From assembly GCA_023128825.1 (NCBI GenBank), contig JAGMDF010000035.1:1-51251 (forward strand): a DNA stretch of 51,251 bases. Reading direction: 5' to 3'. Origin of the DNA: Caldifarciminota bacterium. Its GTDB lineage: Bacteria; Hydrothermota; Tepidihabitantia; B3-TA06. Positions 24,546 to 32,840 of this stretch are shown piece after piece; position 1 is the first letter of the stretch; each line of letters opens with the position of its first letter. The notes under the pieces were generated by a model. It ran no database searches and was not told where the DNA came from. It saw only the letters and a program-made list of their open reading frames with translations. The position numbers and the translations under genes were made by a program.

Positions 24546-25949
24546 ATGCGTAGCCACCGATTGAATCTGGGGGAGACCTTAAGGAGGAATCGGTGGCTAT
24601 TTCTGCTTCTGGCTCTCTCGCTGGCGATCCACTTCCTCCTACTTATCCCTGCACTCAAAGATTCCTCAAGGCTATTTGTCTGGCCGGATAGTGTGTGCTA
24701 TGAACGCCTGGCGCTTAACATGCTTCAGGGTAACGGTTACTCCCTGGCTCAAGCCTCTCCTTACGAACCGAACTCGACCATGGTCCCTGGCTATCCACTT
24801 TTTATAGCCGGTATCTATGCAGTATTCGGACAATCGCCCTATGCTGTTGTGATAATCCAAGCTATCTTGAGCCTTGCGCTTATCGCAGGGCTGATGTGGT
24901 GTGGAATTCGGCAGTTCTCCAAGAAGGCGGGTATCATTGCAGGCATCCTGCTTCTACTTAATCTGTGCCTTGCCTTTTATTCTACCCAGATCATGACTGA
25001 TATCCTTTTCCTTGTATTTCTTCTCCCTGGTTTGTGGTTGGTGCTTCGTCTTTTTGAAGGTCGCCGTCCTGTATACTCCGGTCTTGGTGCAGGCCTGCTT
25101 TTAGGGTTAGGCGCTCTTACACGACCCATTGGACTATACTTCCCTCTTATCCTCGCCTTTCTTTTCTTCATCAAACCCTTCGGTAAGCCTGGCCGATCTC
25201 GTTTGTTCGGCTACGGGGCGCTGCTTCTGGTCTGCATCGCGGTTGTCTCTCCCTGGTTTATTCGAAATCGGGTAGTATTCGGGCACTTCTTCTTCTCTAC
25301 CGTTCAGTCCTTTAACCTGTCGCATATTCATGCCGCCCCGATAAAAGCCAGTATTGAAGGCAAGACCGTCTATGAGGCAGAAGCCGATCTGGAGCGGGCC
25401 GCCTTTGCAAGATACGGCGAGCCGTGCAATGAGGCGGAGGGGTTCATCTTTACCGGGCGGGAAGCCGTGCGCTACATCCTGAAGCATCCCGGTCGATACA
25501 CAGTGCTCTACGCCGCAGGTGTGGCCAAAACCCTGCTCCCCTTGGGCTTTGCCGAGTTCCTGCTTTTTTACGCTTCCCCTGAGCAAGGGATCAGAAACCT
25601 TACTCCCCCCGTCCAAAAGGCTATTCTGAAGGGTGATGTGGGGGAGGCGCTAAGGGTGATCTGGCAGGAACGTATAGCACCTACCGGCTGGGTGTTTGTT
25701 GTCTACGTGCTGGGGTTGCTATTCAATATCTTCATTATCGTACTGGCGATAAAGGGATTCGTTAAGAAAAGCTTCAAGGTATCTTTTAACCTCCTCGCTT
25801 TCCTGACGGCGCTGTATTTTTTAGGCGTTACCGGCCCGGCAGGACAGCCTCGCCACTTCCTGCCCTTGTTGCCGCTTGCAGCGCTTCTTGCCGCACACGG
25901 ATTGGCATCCGGCAATCTTAAGAAGACAAACACGCTACGTCGGCTATGA
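24546..25949 (+). CDS. Membrane glycosyltransferase of the GT39/ArnT-PMT type
   Basis: The 467-residue protein has about ten to twelve membrane helices. Near the N terminus the periplasmic loop WPDSVCYERLALNMLQGNGY carries the acidic residue typical of the polyprenyl-phosphate-sugar-using PMT_2 family. SPYEPNSTMVPGYPLFIAG also matches this family. It probably transfers a sugar from a lipid carrier to an envelope acceptor on the outer face of the inner membrane. No clear Shine-Dalgarno; it starts three bases after the TPR gene. Its stop overlaps the next gene (ATGA). Confidence 0.87.
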   Translation: MRSHRLNLGETLRRNRWLFLLLALSLAIHFLLLIPALKDSSRLFVWPDSVCYERLALNMLQGNGYSLAQASPYEPNSTMVPGYPLFIAGIYAVFGQSPYAVVIIQAILSLALIAGLMWCGIRQFSKKAGIIAGILLLLNLCLAFYSTQIMTDILFLVFLLPGLWLVLRLFEGRRPVYSGLGAGLLLGLGALTRPIGLYFPLILAFLFFIKPFGKPGRSRLFGYGALLLVCIAVVSPWFIRNRVVFGHFFFSTVQSFNLSHIHAAPIKASIEGKTVYEAEADLERAAFARYGEPCNEAEGFIFTGREAVRYILKHPGRYTVLYAAGVAKTLLPLGFAEFLLFYASPEQGIRNLTPPVQKAILKGDVGEALRVIWQERIAPTGWVFVVYVLGLLFNIFIIVLAIKGFVKKSFKVSFNLLAFLTALYFLGVTGPAGQPRHFLPLLPLAALLAAHGLASGNLKKTNTLRRL

Positions 25950-27427
25950 GTAGGGTATGTTGCCTCTGTGTGCTGGGCGCAGGCACCGCCGGGCTGGGTG
26001 CGGCCTACCTTGCGGCTAAAGCAGGGGCGTCTGCACAAGTTCTTGAAAGGCGCAATATCCCGGGCGGACTCGCCCTTACCCGCCGCACACCCGACGGATA
26101 CTACCACGACCTTGGCGGGCACCGCTACTACAGCCCCTCGCGCTATCTTGCAGTGTTCCTAAAGAAGCTTCTGGGTGAGGAATTGATCATGACCCCGCGC
26201 AAGAGCCGTTTCTACCTCGACGGGAAGTTCTTCGATTATCCTGTTCGGTTGTCAGACGTTGCCCGCAAGCTTCCCGTAACACACTCTTTCAAGATGCTCA
26301 CCGATTACCTGATCGAAAAGGTACGAGGTATCAGAGACAGGAAAGAGGAGTCCTTTGAGGATTGGGTTACCCACCGGTTCGGCCGCGCGCTATACGAGTT
26401 CAACTTCGAAAACTACACCCGGAAGGTGTGGGGGATGGAGCCTTCCAGCTTGTCTTCGGATTGGGCTGCCCTGCGTATTAAAGGACTGTCTCTCGGAAAG
26501 ATCGTAAAGGAATTCTTCGTTCGCCAGAGCGATATCGCCACCCTGGTTGACCGCTTCCTGTACCCGCGGCACGGCATCGGACAGATCGCTCGTTATCTGG
26601 AAAGGGGGGTAAAAAAGCGTGGAGGAGGGGTTCATCTTAGCCAGGAGGTTTTTAAGGTTCAACACGACGGCAAGCGCATCACGAGAATCATCAGCCGAGA
26701 CCCCAAAGGCAGAAGAAAATCCATCAGACCCGAATGGGTTGCCTCATCAATAGACCTTGATCTTTTTCTGAAGGCCCTCGATCCCGCACCTCCCCCAGAG
26801 GTCCTTGCAGCAGCCTCTAAGCTGCGATACCGCGACCTGGTGATACTGTTCATCCGCATCAACGCGTCCAACGTTACCGATGATTCATGGATATACTTCC
26901 CTGATGAGAGGGTTCCGTTCGGTCGCTGGCACGAACCTAAGAACTGGAGTCCAGCGATGGTTCCTGACGGAAGGCACTCATCACTGGTGGTTGAATTCTT
27001 TGCAAACGAGGGTGATCGGTTCTGGAACGCTTCAACCGACGAGCTTCTGGATATGACCCTGAGCACCGCTCGCCGGTTGGAACTCCTGGAGGGTTCTGAG
27101 ATCGGCGAAGCCGAAAAGTTGCTCGTGCCGCATGCCTATCCCATATGGAACGTAGGCTACCGGAGACCGCTGGAGTTGATACTCGATTATTTAGATCGGT
27201 TCAAAAATCTCTCAGTTATAGGCCGTAACGGCAGGTTCTACTACTGCACCATAGATGAATCCCTTATCTCAGGTTTTGCCGCCTCGGCGGGCTTCCTTGA
27301 GGGCAAGAGAGCCGGGCCTGAGCCTTTACCGATAGAGATTCCGGATAACGCACTCGGCTACCTTGATCTTTCACCCGCTGATCTTGAGGAGGTCTCTCAG
27401 GAGAGATACTGGTCGCGCAACGACTAG
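25946..27427 (+). CDS. FAD-dependent oxidoreductase, UDP-galactopyranose-mutase/protoporphyrinogen-oxidase-like
   Basis: The 493-residue protein starts with a dinucleotide-binding motif, VLGAGTAGLGAAYLAAKAG, then ERRNIPGGLA and YHDLGGHRYY. This is the order found in the amine-oxidase-like proteins near UDP-galactopyranose mutase that sit in polysaccharide clusters. A C-terminal FAD contact (GRNGRFYYCTIDESLISGFAAS) closes the domain. The start overlaps the GT39-like gene, so both probably act in one envelope-sugar pathway. The exact reaction is not known. Confidence 0.85.
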   Translation: MSRVCCLCVLGAGTAGLGAAYLAAKAGASAQVLERRNIPGGLALTRRTPDGYYHDLGGHRYYSPSRYLAVFLKKLLGEELIMTPRKSRFYLDGKFFDYPVRLSDVARKLPVTHSFKMLTDYLIEKVRGIRDRKEESFEDWVTHRFGRALYEFNFENYTRKVWGMEPSSLSSDWAALRIKGLSLGKIVKEFFVRQSDIATLVDRFLYPRHGIGQIARYLERGVKKRGGGVHLSQEVFKVQHDGKRITRIISRDPKGRRKSIRPEWVASSIDLDLFLKALDPAPPPEVLAAASKLRYRDLVILFIRINASNVTDDSWIYFPDERVPFGRWHEPKNWSPAMVPDGRHSSLVVEFFANEGDRFWNASTDELLDMTLSTARRLELLEGSEIGEAEKLLVPHAYPIWNVGYRRPLELILDYLDRFKNLSVIGRNGRFYYCTIDESLISGFAASAGFLEGKRAGPEPLPIEIPDNALGYLDLSPADLEEVSQERYWSRND

Positions 27428-27467
27428 CACCCCAGAAGAATACTCCGTTCCATTTTTGGAACCCCTT

Positions 27468-27502
27468 AATGCTCCATTTACGCTTTGAGCAAAAGGAGCA
27501 TT
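27468..27502 (-). terminator. Stem-loop at the end of fmdB
   Basis: AATGCTCC (27468-27475) pairs with GGAGCATT (27495-27502), overlapping the fmdB stop. The same GGAGCATT half appears in the hairpin set near 12743. Confidence 0.45.
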
Positions 27503-27722
27503 ATCTACAGATGGAGCAGTTGCTTGATGAACAGGTAGAACACCCACTTCCCCCGGAGGAAGTCCGGGCTTTCTCGACCGCGCCTGCTATACCGAATACC
27601 GACAATAACCTCTCAAGATTGCGAGACTTGCATTTCGGACAACTTGCCTCATCCGATTTCTTCAGGATCAGAAACTCGAAGGTGTTGCCGCAGTCGCGGC
27701 ATCGAAACTCTCTTACAGGCAT
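27501..27722 (-). CDS. FmdB-family zinc ribbon protein
   Basis: The 73-residue protein opens MPVREFRCRDCGNTFEFL and has two CxxC pairs, C-R-D-C and C-P-K-C, forming a zinc ribbon (residues about 8-40). A Ser/Gly/Cys-rich tail (SGGSGCSTCSSSNC) follows, exactly as in the FmdB/CxxC_CxxC_SSSS family. The role is unknown; the family is named after a regulatory gene of formamidase. There is no Shine-Dalgarno, and the -10 box ends seven bases before the ATG, so the mRNA is probably leaderless. Confidence 0.92.
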   Translation of the reverse strand: MPVREFRCRDCGNTFEFLILKKSDEASCPKCKSRNLERLLSVFGIAGAVEKARTSSGGSGCSTCSSSNCSICR

Positions 27723-27729
27723 ATTCTAG

Positions 27730-27757
27730 ATTATAGATTTTATTCGGATGGAGTTAA
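27730..27757 (-). promoter_or_regulatory. Promoter for fmdB, apparently leaderless
   Basis: Minus strand TTAACT (27752-27757), 16-base spacer, perfect TATAAT (27730-27735), seven bases to the ATG at 27722. Confidence 0.55.
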
Positions 27758-27787
27758 GGTATAGGGATTTTGAAAGACGCAAAGGTT

Positions 27788-28444
27788 TTATTCTTTGGGC
27801 AGACGGGCGATTACCTCTATGCGGCCGTGATGGTGCGGCTCGCCGTGGCCTATGTCCATCTCGTAGCCTTCTTTGAAGGCGATCTCCTCAAGGCCCCCCA
27901 GAAGCGCCTTGACTTCCTCCGGGATGAAGTAGTGCATGGTCATCTTGCGTTTGGGCACGAAGAAGGTGCGTTCCTCGATCTCCTCAAACTTTTCCTTACA
28001 CAGAGCGTATCCTGGGTCATGGGTAGAAAACACCCCAAGGTAGATGAACCCGCCGGGAAGGAGCCCTCGAATGGCCATCTTGACTACTCCGTCGCGTTCG
28101 CCGCGTCTTAAAAACATCAACACCCAGGCGATTACGGCGAGCGAGTAGCGTTTGGGCAGAATAGTCAGTGTGGTGACTTCGTTCCTTATCGCCCTGATAG
28201 GCAGATTTCGCTCCCGGGCTGCGGTCATAAGTTCTGCTACTGATTCGGTGCCGCGGTCAAACGCATCCACCTCAAAGCCGTGCTCGGCGAGGAAGATCGA
28301 GTTGCGACCGTTGCCCGCGCCCAGATCGAGCGCTACCCCCCGTGGAATGATGGGAAGATACTGCAGCAGGAAGAGATCAGGGATGGCTCTTTTTTGCCTG
28401 CCGGCTTGAGGGTCGGGATCAGTTCCGCTTGCCGTATCACTCAT
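27788..28444 (-). CDS. Class I SAM-dependent methyltransferase, TehB-like
   Basis: The 218-residue protein has the SAM motif LDLGAGNGRNSIFLAEHGFEVDAFD (motif I and II, residues about 39-63). A C-terminal GHGEPHHHGRIEVIA segment resembles TehB-type methyltransferases that act on small metalloid or thiol compounds. The substrate is not defined. The -10 box ends five bases before the ATG and there is no Shine-Dalgarno, so the mRNA is probably leaderless. Confidence 0.85.
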   Translation of the reverse strand: MSDTASGTDPDPQAGRQKRAIPDLFLLQYLPIIPRGVALDLGAGNGRNSIFLAEHGFEVDAFDRGTESVAELMTAARERNLPIRAIRNEVTTLTILPKRYSLAVIAWVLMFLRRGERDGVVKMAIRGLLPGGFIYLGVFSTHDPGYALCKEKFEEIEERTFFVPKRKMTMHYFIPEEVKALLGGLEEIAFKEGYEMDIGHGEPHHHGRIEVIARLPKE

Positions 28445-28449
28445 GGGGC

Positions 28450-28477
28450 ATCCTATTCAAAAAACGGGCGTAGTCAA
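28450..28477 (-). promoter_or_regulatory. Promoter for the methyltransferase, apparently leaderless
   Basis: Minus strand TTGACT (28472-28477), 16-base spacer, TAGGAT (28450-28455), five bases to the ATG at 28444. Confidence 0.6.
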
Positions 28478-28521
28478 GTGCTTTGCCCCCAAAAGCTTGC
28501 CGGATCACAGTAGATTCTCTC

Positions 28522-28549
28522 TTGACAAGAGCCGGTTTTTGTTTAGAGT
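28522..28549 (+). promoter_or_regulatory. Promoter for desulforedoxin
   Basis: TTGACA (28522-28527), 16-base spacer, TAGAGT (28544-28549), leader of about 110 bases with AAGGAGG before the ATG at 28665. Confidence 0.55.
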
Positions 28550-28664
28550 AAATTGAAGGGGAGCACACGATCTCCGCCGGACAGTCGTTTAGCTTACGCC
28601 AACCGGCTGGTTACAGGTAAGATAAGAATCGAGGCAACTTAGAATTAAAGACAAGGAGGATCCA

Positions 28665-28787
28665 ATGGCCGAAGAAGGAAAGACCTACGTCTGCAACATC
28701 TGCGGACAGGAGGTGAAGGTTACCAAGGCGGGAGCCGGAACCCTCGTCTGCTGCGGCCAGGATATGGAGCCCAAAGAAGGCCCGTAA
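28665..28787 (+). CDS. Desulforedoxin
   Basis: A 40-residue gene. It has the four-cysteine iron site of desulforedoxin: C10-x2-C13 and the vicinal C29-C30, in VCNICGQEVKV and GTLVCCGQDM. Length and spacing match the 36-residue Desulfovibrio gigas protein and the N-terminal domain of desulfoferrodoxin. Desulforedoxin is a small mononuclear Fe(SCys)4 electron carrier, probably used with the diiron protein encoded next door for peroxide or superoxide handling. AAGGAGG lies seven bases upstream of the ATG. A short tandem repeat follows the stop. Confidence 0.93.
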   Translation: MAEEGKTYVCNICGQEVKVTKAGAGTLVCCGQDMEPKEGP

Positions 28788-28820
28788 CACCCGTAATACG
28801 CCCGTAACACACCCGTAACA
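28781..28820. repeat. Four copies of CCCGTAAYA, overlapping the desulforedoxin stop codon
   Basis: Units start at 28781, 28790, 28801 and 28812 (CCCGTAACA, CCCGTAATA, CCCGTAACA, CCCGTAACA). The first includes the last codons and stop of the gene. No function visible; slippage could vary the copy number. Confidence 0.7.
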
Positions 28821-28898
28821 CACTCATCCTAAACGGTTGGATGTCGCAAAACGGGACTGAACTTGCAGGAAATAGTCGAGTAAATTAAAGGAGGTAAA

Positions 28899-29384
28899 GT
28901 GGGCATCAAGTTCTCAGGATACGAGATTGGGGAGATGGCCGTTCAGATAGAACGCAACGGCAAGGCGTTCTACTCCGAGCTTGCCAGAAAATCCAACGAT
29001 GCTGATATGCGAACCTTCTTCAAGTACCTGGCGGATCAGGAAGATGCTCATCTCGAGCGGTTCAAGGGGCTGCGCGACAGGCTCTCAAAAGAGGGCTACG
29101 TTGCTCCCTACGACTGGGACGAGGCGCGCGACTACCTCGCGGCCCTGGTTTCCAAAGAAGTCTTTACCGACGAGAACGTGGGAGCCAGGATCGCAGAGGA
29201 AGCCGCGGACGAACGCGCTGCATTCGAGGCCGCCATCGGTCTTGAAAAGGATTCGCTTCTCTTCTACCACGAGATGATGCGGTTCGTGAATAAACAAGAT
29301 CATCCCCTTATCGAGGCAATCGCCGAGGAGGAACGCAAGCACATCGCCGATCTTTCAGAGAAGCGCAAGGAGCGCGGCATTTAG
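28899..29384 (+). CDS. Rubrerythrin-type ferritin-like diiron protein
   Basis: The 161-residue protein begins at GTG 28899, which has AAAGGAGGT nearby. It forms the four-helix diiron bundle of the rubrerythrin/ferritin-like superfamily, with an E-x6-Y first helix (IERNGKAFYSELA) and two E-x2-H motifs (DQEDAHLERF and EEERKHIADL). It lacks the C-terminal rubredoxin domain of classical rubrerythrin. The desulforedoxin just upstream may serve as its electron donor. It probably reduces peroxide in the cytosol of an anaerobe. A T-tailed terminator follows at 29445-29475. Confidence 0.88.
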   Translation: MGIKFSGYEIGEMAVQIERNGKAFYSELARKSNDADMRTFFKYLADQEDAHLERFKGLRDRLSKEGYVAPYDWDEARDYLAALVSKEVFTDENVGARIAEEAADERAAFEAAIGLEKDSLLFYHEMMRFVNKQDHPLIEAIAEEERKHIADLSEKRKERGI

Positions 29385-29404
29385 ACACCCCAAATCAAGT
29401 GCTC

Positions 29405-29424
29405 CTTTTTGCTAACGCAAAAAG
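29405..29424. terminator. Hairpin shortly after the diiron protein gene
   Basis: CTTTTTGC (29405-29412), TAAC, GCAAAAAG (29417-29424). Possible terminator or mRNA-stabilising hairpin. Confidence 0.45.
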
Positions 29425-29444
29425 ATCGCAGGATAACAATCTGT

Positions 29445-29475
29445 AAGGCCGGTTTTCGACTGGCCTTCGGTTTTT
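29445..29475 (+). terminator. Rho-independent terminator after the desulforedoxin/diiron operon
   Basis: AAGGCC (29445-29450) pairs with GGCCTT (29462-29467), followed by CGGTTTTT. Confidence 0.65.
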
Positions 29476-29545
29476 GTCTCCCAACCTCTCATCCAGTAAG
29501 GATACGCCTGCGTGGGGCATAATTATATGTAGCCTCTGCCTTTTC

Positions 29546-29725
29546 TGTCATCGCGAGCCGCCGAAGGCGGCGCGGCGATCTCATATACCGGACGCACATG
29601 GATTAAAGACGGCCTTAGAACGTTCTCGAGTCATGCGGAAGGGTGATAAACACTAGTGGTAAATTCTCGAATTCTGCTACATATGAGATTGCCACGATTT
29701 TGCTTCGCAAAATCTCGCAATGACT
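29546..29725. repeat. Pair of inverted repeat modules (MITE-like)
   Basis: Module 1 (29546-29586) runs TGTCATCGCGAG...GATCTCATAT with an internal GCCGCC/GGCGGC hairpin. Module 2 (29681-29725) is the same design on the other strand: ATATGAGATT...CGCAATGAC with an internal GATTTTGC/GCAAAATC hairpin. The outer ends match inversely, as in a miniature mobile element or a REP-like pair. Confidence 0.6.
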
Positions 29726-29755
29726 GAGGGTTTCAGTGGTCTTCCCTAAAAGATG

Positions 29756-29781
29756 TAGGGGCACGGCATGCCGTGCCCCTA
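29756..29781. repeat. Palindromic repeat, copy 1
   Basis: A perfect 26-bp palindrome built from TAGGGGCACGGCA and its inverse. Related copies lie at 41195-41259 and 46132-46163. Confidence 0.8.
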
Positions 29782-29826
29782 ACTTTTCCACCCCACGAAG
29801 CTGCGAAGTAACGGTGCGGGGTGAAA

Positions 29827-31131
29827 TTATTTCCCAACAACCTGCATTGAGTCCACTAGCACGTACGGATAGAAGCCGCCGTGGCCTTGCTCGATCTCCT
29901 TGGAGATGGCGCGCACATGCTTGAACTCCTCGTAGATGTTCCCTGAGAGCATGGTCCCTTCAAGGCGGCCTGTAACCTGGCCTTTCTCGATCATGAACCC
30001 TATTGCCCTTACCGCGATGTGTCCCTGGGAGTAGTTGGAGGAGTGGAAACCCATTCCGCCGGTGAGAAGAATGCCCTCATCCAACGAGGCGATCATCTCG
30101 TCGAGGGATGATGAGCCGGGTTCGAGCCACAGGTTTGCGGGCCAGGGGTTGGGCATCGAACTCGTGCCTCCGCCGAACAGCGCCCTCTTGAACCCGTTGC
30201 CCGAGGAGCGTGCGCCTAGTTTCGCTCCTGTCCGAAGATCGAGAAGGAAACTCTTGAGCACCCCTTTCTGGACCAGCGCTCGCTTCTCGGTAGGTATGCC
30301 TTCGTCGTCGAAACCCCTGGCACCCACGCGAGGCGAATGGGGATCGTCAATCAAGGTGATCTTATCCGAAAGTATCTTTTGATCGTGTTTGTCCATGAGT
30401 GGAGAGGTTTTCTTGACCAGCTCCTCGCCTGAGATTCCAGCGCAAAGGGCCAAGGTGAACATGTAAAGAGCCTGAGGTGTCCAGATCACAGGCATACGTT
30501 TCGTCTGGGGAGTCTTGGTGTTCTCGGTCCACCGGTAGCGGCGTATGAACTCACGCACTACTTCTTCAGGATACTCGAACGGCGCTATCTCAGTCTTGAA
30601 GCGGTAGACCGACATGCCCGCTCCTCTTATGGGTGCGGAGACCACGAAACTCAGGCCGGTTTCCACCTGTTGGGCCCGGGTGCCGCCCGAGGTGGCGATC
30701 TGGATATTCTCCTCTTCCTTTTCTACCTTGATGTTGACGGAGATGTCGGGCAGTTCTTTGAGAACGTCGGCTTTGGCCTGCTCGCACATCTCGATCATCT
30801 TTTCCGTGGGATAGTCGGAAGTCTCTTGAGAGTAGGGTTTAACCTCGGGGAACTCGGCAGCGACGGAGAAGGAGTATGGTATCTCGTCGCCGTGTTTTGC
30901 CGATTCCGCCGCCTGCTCTAAAAGGCTCAGAGGATCATCAAGGGTGGTGGCCGATGCGATGCCCAGCCTGCCACCCCTCTTTACCCGCATCATCACGCCT
31001 GAGATCCGGTTGGAGGAGATACTCCTTAAATCCCCGTTCCCGTAGCGAACGCTGGTATTTACCTCTTCTTTATAGTATATCTCCGAGTCGTCGAACAGTT
31101 CGAGGGATGCGTTGAGCAGTTTCTCTATCAT
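29827..31131 (-). CDS. pmbA: TldE/PmbA family metallopeptidase partner
   Basis: The 434-residue protein is a TldE/PmbA-type subunit. It pairs with TldD, encoded directly upstream with a four-base overlap (ATGA at 31128-31131). The TldD/TldE heterodimer is a zinc protease that threads and cleaves peptides such as microcin precursors and the CcdA antitoxin in E. coli. This subunit lacks the HExxxH zinc motif and provides the second half of the chamber. Landmarks are GARGFDDEGIPTEKRALVQKGVLKSFLLD and the C-terminal YSQGHIAVRAIGFMIEKGQV. Confidence 0.93.
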   Translation of the reverse strand: MIEKLLNASLELFDDSEIYYKEEVNTSVRYGNGDLRSISSNRISGVMMRVKRGGRLGIASATTLDDPLSLLEQAAESAKHGDEIPYSFSVAAEFPEVKPYSQETSDYPTEKMIEMCEQAKADVLKELPDISVNIKVEKEEENIQIATSGGTRAQQVETGLSFVVSAPIRGAGMSVYRFKTEIAPFEYPEEVVREFIRRYRWTENTKTPQTKRMPVIWTPQALYMFTLALCAGISGEELVKKTSPLMDKHDQKILSDKITLIDDPHSPRVGARGFDDEGIPTEKRALVQKGVLKSFLLDLRTGAKLGARSSGNGFKRALFGGGTSSMPNPWPANLWLEPGSSSLDEMIASLDEGILLTGGMGFHSSNYSQGHIAVRAIGFMIEKGQVTGRLEGTMLSGNIYEEFKHVRAISKEIEQGHGGFYPYVLVDSMQVVGK

Positions 31132-32510
31132 CTTGCACCTCCGAGGGTAACCTTGTTGATCTTGATGTGGGGAGCACCTTTGCCTGATTTTGCATTGAGC
31201 TGCATGGGGCCTCCTCCGCCCTTGCCGCAGCCCCCGCGCTCTGAAAATCTTAAATCGTCGCCGATGATGGAGATGTTTTGCAAAGTCTCAAACAACTCGC
31301 CGGACATGTTAGCATCGCGAACCAACTCGCCGAGCTTACCGTTCTTTATCTCGTACCCGTACTGTGCGCCGAAGGTGAACTGATCGCCCGAAGTCTGGCC
31401 GCCCTTGGCTCCAACAAGGTAGTAGCCGTGATCTATAGAAGAAACCATCTCCTCAAAAGTGGAAGTTCCACTCTCGATAAAGATGTTTGACATGCGCACG
31501 ATTGGAGTAAACCGGGGTCCGACCGCCCTCATGTTGCCTGAAAGCGGCTCACCGAACTCCGCCGCGGTCTCCCGAGAGTGCATCCTGCCAGCAAGGACGC
31601 CGTTCTTGATAAGCTCGGTTCGACGGGTCCGCACTCCTTCATCGTCAACCAGATGTCCACCCGGCACGTTAAGTATCGTGCCGTCGTTTGTTACGTTTAG
31701 AATCTCGGAGCCTAACTTTGCGCCGATCTGAAGCTTGGCCAAAAACGCGGGGTTATCCTGAAGACCGTCCGCCTCTGAAAGATGCCCGAACGCCTCGTGG
31801 ATGAAGACCGCGGCCTCATCAGAATCAAGGATCACCGGGAAGTTGCCTGCAGGCAGTTGATCTGCGGTGGTAAGCTCGGCCGCTATCCTGCCGCGCTCCA
31901 GGAAATCTTCCTCTCTACCCAGAAGTTTGCCGTAGTCGTCGGAGCCGCCCACCGAGAGACCGGTCAACTGCACCACTTCGCCTTCCTTGGCGGTGATCTG
32001 AAACCCGATGTTTGAAATCAAAAGATCGTACTCGATAGCGGTGCCTTCCGATGAGACGAACCAGCGATGCGAGTACCACTCGGAGTATGATCCGTTGACT
32101 ACAACCACCTTGGGGACATCCATCAAGAGGTTCCGATAGTGCTTGAGTAGCTCGTGCTTCTCCTCAAGCGGCCAATCGCGTGGATCCTTTTTCGGCGAAA
32201 CCATGAACTGGCCTCGCAAAGGTTCAGTAGGGGCAAGGGAGAGCTTGGCTTTTCGGTGCGAGCCTGCAATCTGTGAGTCAGCCGCACACTGAGCTAGACC
32301 CCGCTCCATATCCTCCATTCTGGAAAAGGAATGGATAGCCTTTCCGCCTTTCGTGTAGCAGCGCACGTGACCGCCTCTGCTGGTGGTTGCCGAAAGCCTG
32401 CGTAGCTCACGGTTCTCGTAGGAGATGTTGACGCTCCGGTTATCCTCGTAGCGAACGTCGGTGTAGTCGGCCTTTGAGGAGCCTAAAGCCGCCTCTAGTT
32501 CTTCAAGCAT
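31128..32510 (-). CDS. tldD: TldD family zinc metallopeptidase
   Basis: The 460-residue protein is the catalytic TldD subunit: the zinc motif H238-E-A-F-G-H243 is followed by LSEADGLQDNPAFLA. A distal zinc-ligand region contains a Gly-rich GGCGKGGGGPMQL segment. The pair with TldE (29827-31131) is encoded in one operon with overlapping genes. The substrate is unknown here. Promoter at 32546-32573. Confidence 0.95.
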   Translation of the reverse strand: MLEELEAALGSSKADYTDVRYEDNRSVNISYENRELRRLSATTSRGGHVRCYTKGGKAIHSFSRMEDMERGLAQCAADSQIAGSHRKAKLSLAPTEPLRGQFMVSPKKDPRDWPLEEKHELLKHYRNLLMDVPKVVVVNGSYSEWYSHRWFVSSEGTAIEYDLLISNIGFQITAKEGEVVQLTGLSVGGSDDYGKLLGREEDFLERGRIAAELTTADQLPAGNFPVILDSDEAAVFIHEAFGHLSEADGLQDNPAFLAKLQIGAKLGSEILNVTNDGTILNVPGGHLVDDEGVRTRRTELIKNGVLAGRMHSRETAAEFGEPLSGNMRAVGPRFTPIVRMSNIFIESGTSTFEEMVSSIDHGYYLVGAKGGQTSGDQFTFGAQYGYEIKNGKLGELVRDANMSGELFETLQNISIIGDDLRFSERGGCGKGGGGPMQLNAKSGKGAPHIKINKVTLGGAR

Positions 32511-32545
32511 ATTACCTCGCTTTCGTGGTGTTCAATTATTCTGTA

Positions 32546-32573
32546 ACAATAAGAAAAAATTTATCCATGTCAA
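32546..32573 (-). promoter_or_regulatory. Promoter for tldD-tldE
   Basis: Minus strand TTGACA (32568-32573), 16-base spacer, TATTGT (32546-32551), leader of about 30 bases. Confidence 0.55.
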
Positions 32574-32812
32574 GTAAATTGAAGCCACTTGTTTACGTTG
32601 ATATTAAACCTTATAGGGATGCTTTTAGCCGCAGGTACTTTGAGGAAGTGTGGTCCGTTGAATGCGTTATCTACGTACGGGGATACATGAGTGTCTTTTT
32701 GTCCGCTCTCGATTTTTTTAAGACCGGTACTCGGTCGGGTCTGGTAAGCAGGTGATTTTAGGCCTGTTACTTATGATGGACAAAGAAAATTGACTTTTTG
32801 TGAAACTTTCAC

Positions 32813-32840
32813 TTGACAAAGGCCGACCTCAGGCTATACT
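32813..32840 (+). promoter_or_regulatory. Promoter for the parvulin lipoprotein, apparently leaderless
   Basis: TTGACA (32813-32818), 16-base spacer, TATACT (32835-32840), seven bases to the ATG at 32848. No Shine-Dalgarno. Confidence 0.75.

Larger units (their letters stand above)
29385..29826. other. Repeat-filled intergenic region of 442 bases
   Basis: Between the diiron protein and tldE. It contains two hairpins, a pair of inverted repeat modules (29546-29725) and a 26-bp perfect palindrome (29756-29781). No gene seen. Confidence 0.6.

Noticed and set aside
32474-32755. A 93-codon plus-strand frame between tldD and the parvulin lipoprotein
   Set aside because: It overlaps the start of tldD and its promoter, has no Shine-Dalgarno or recognisable motif, and is A/T-rich like a spacer.
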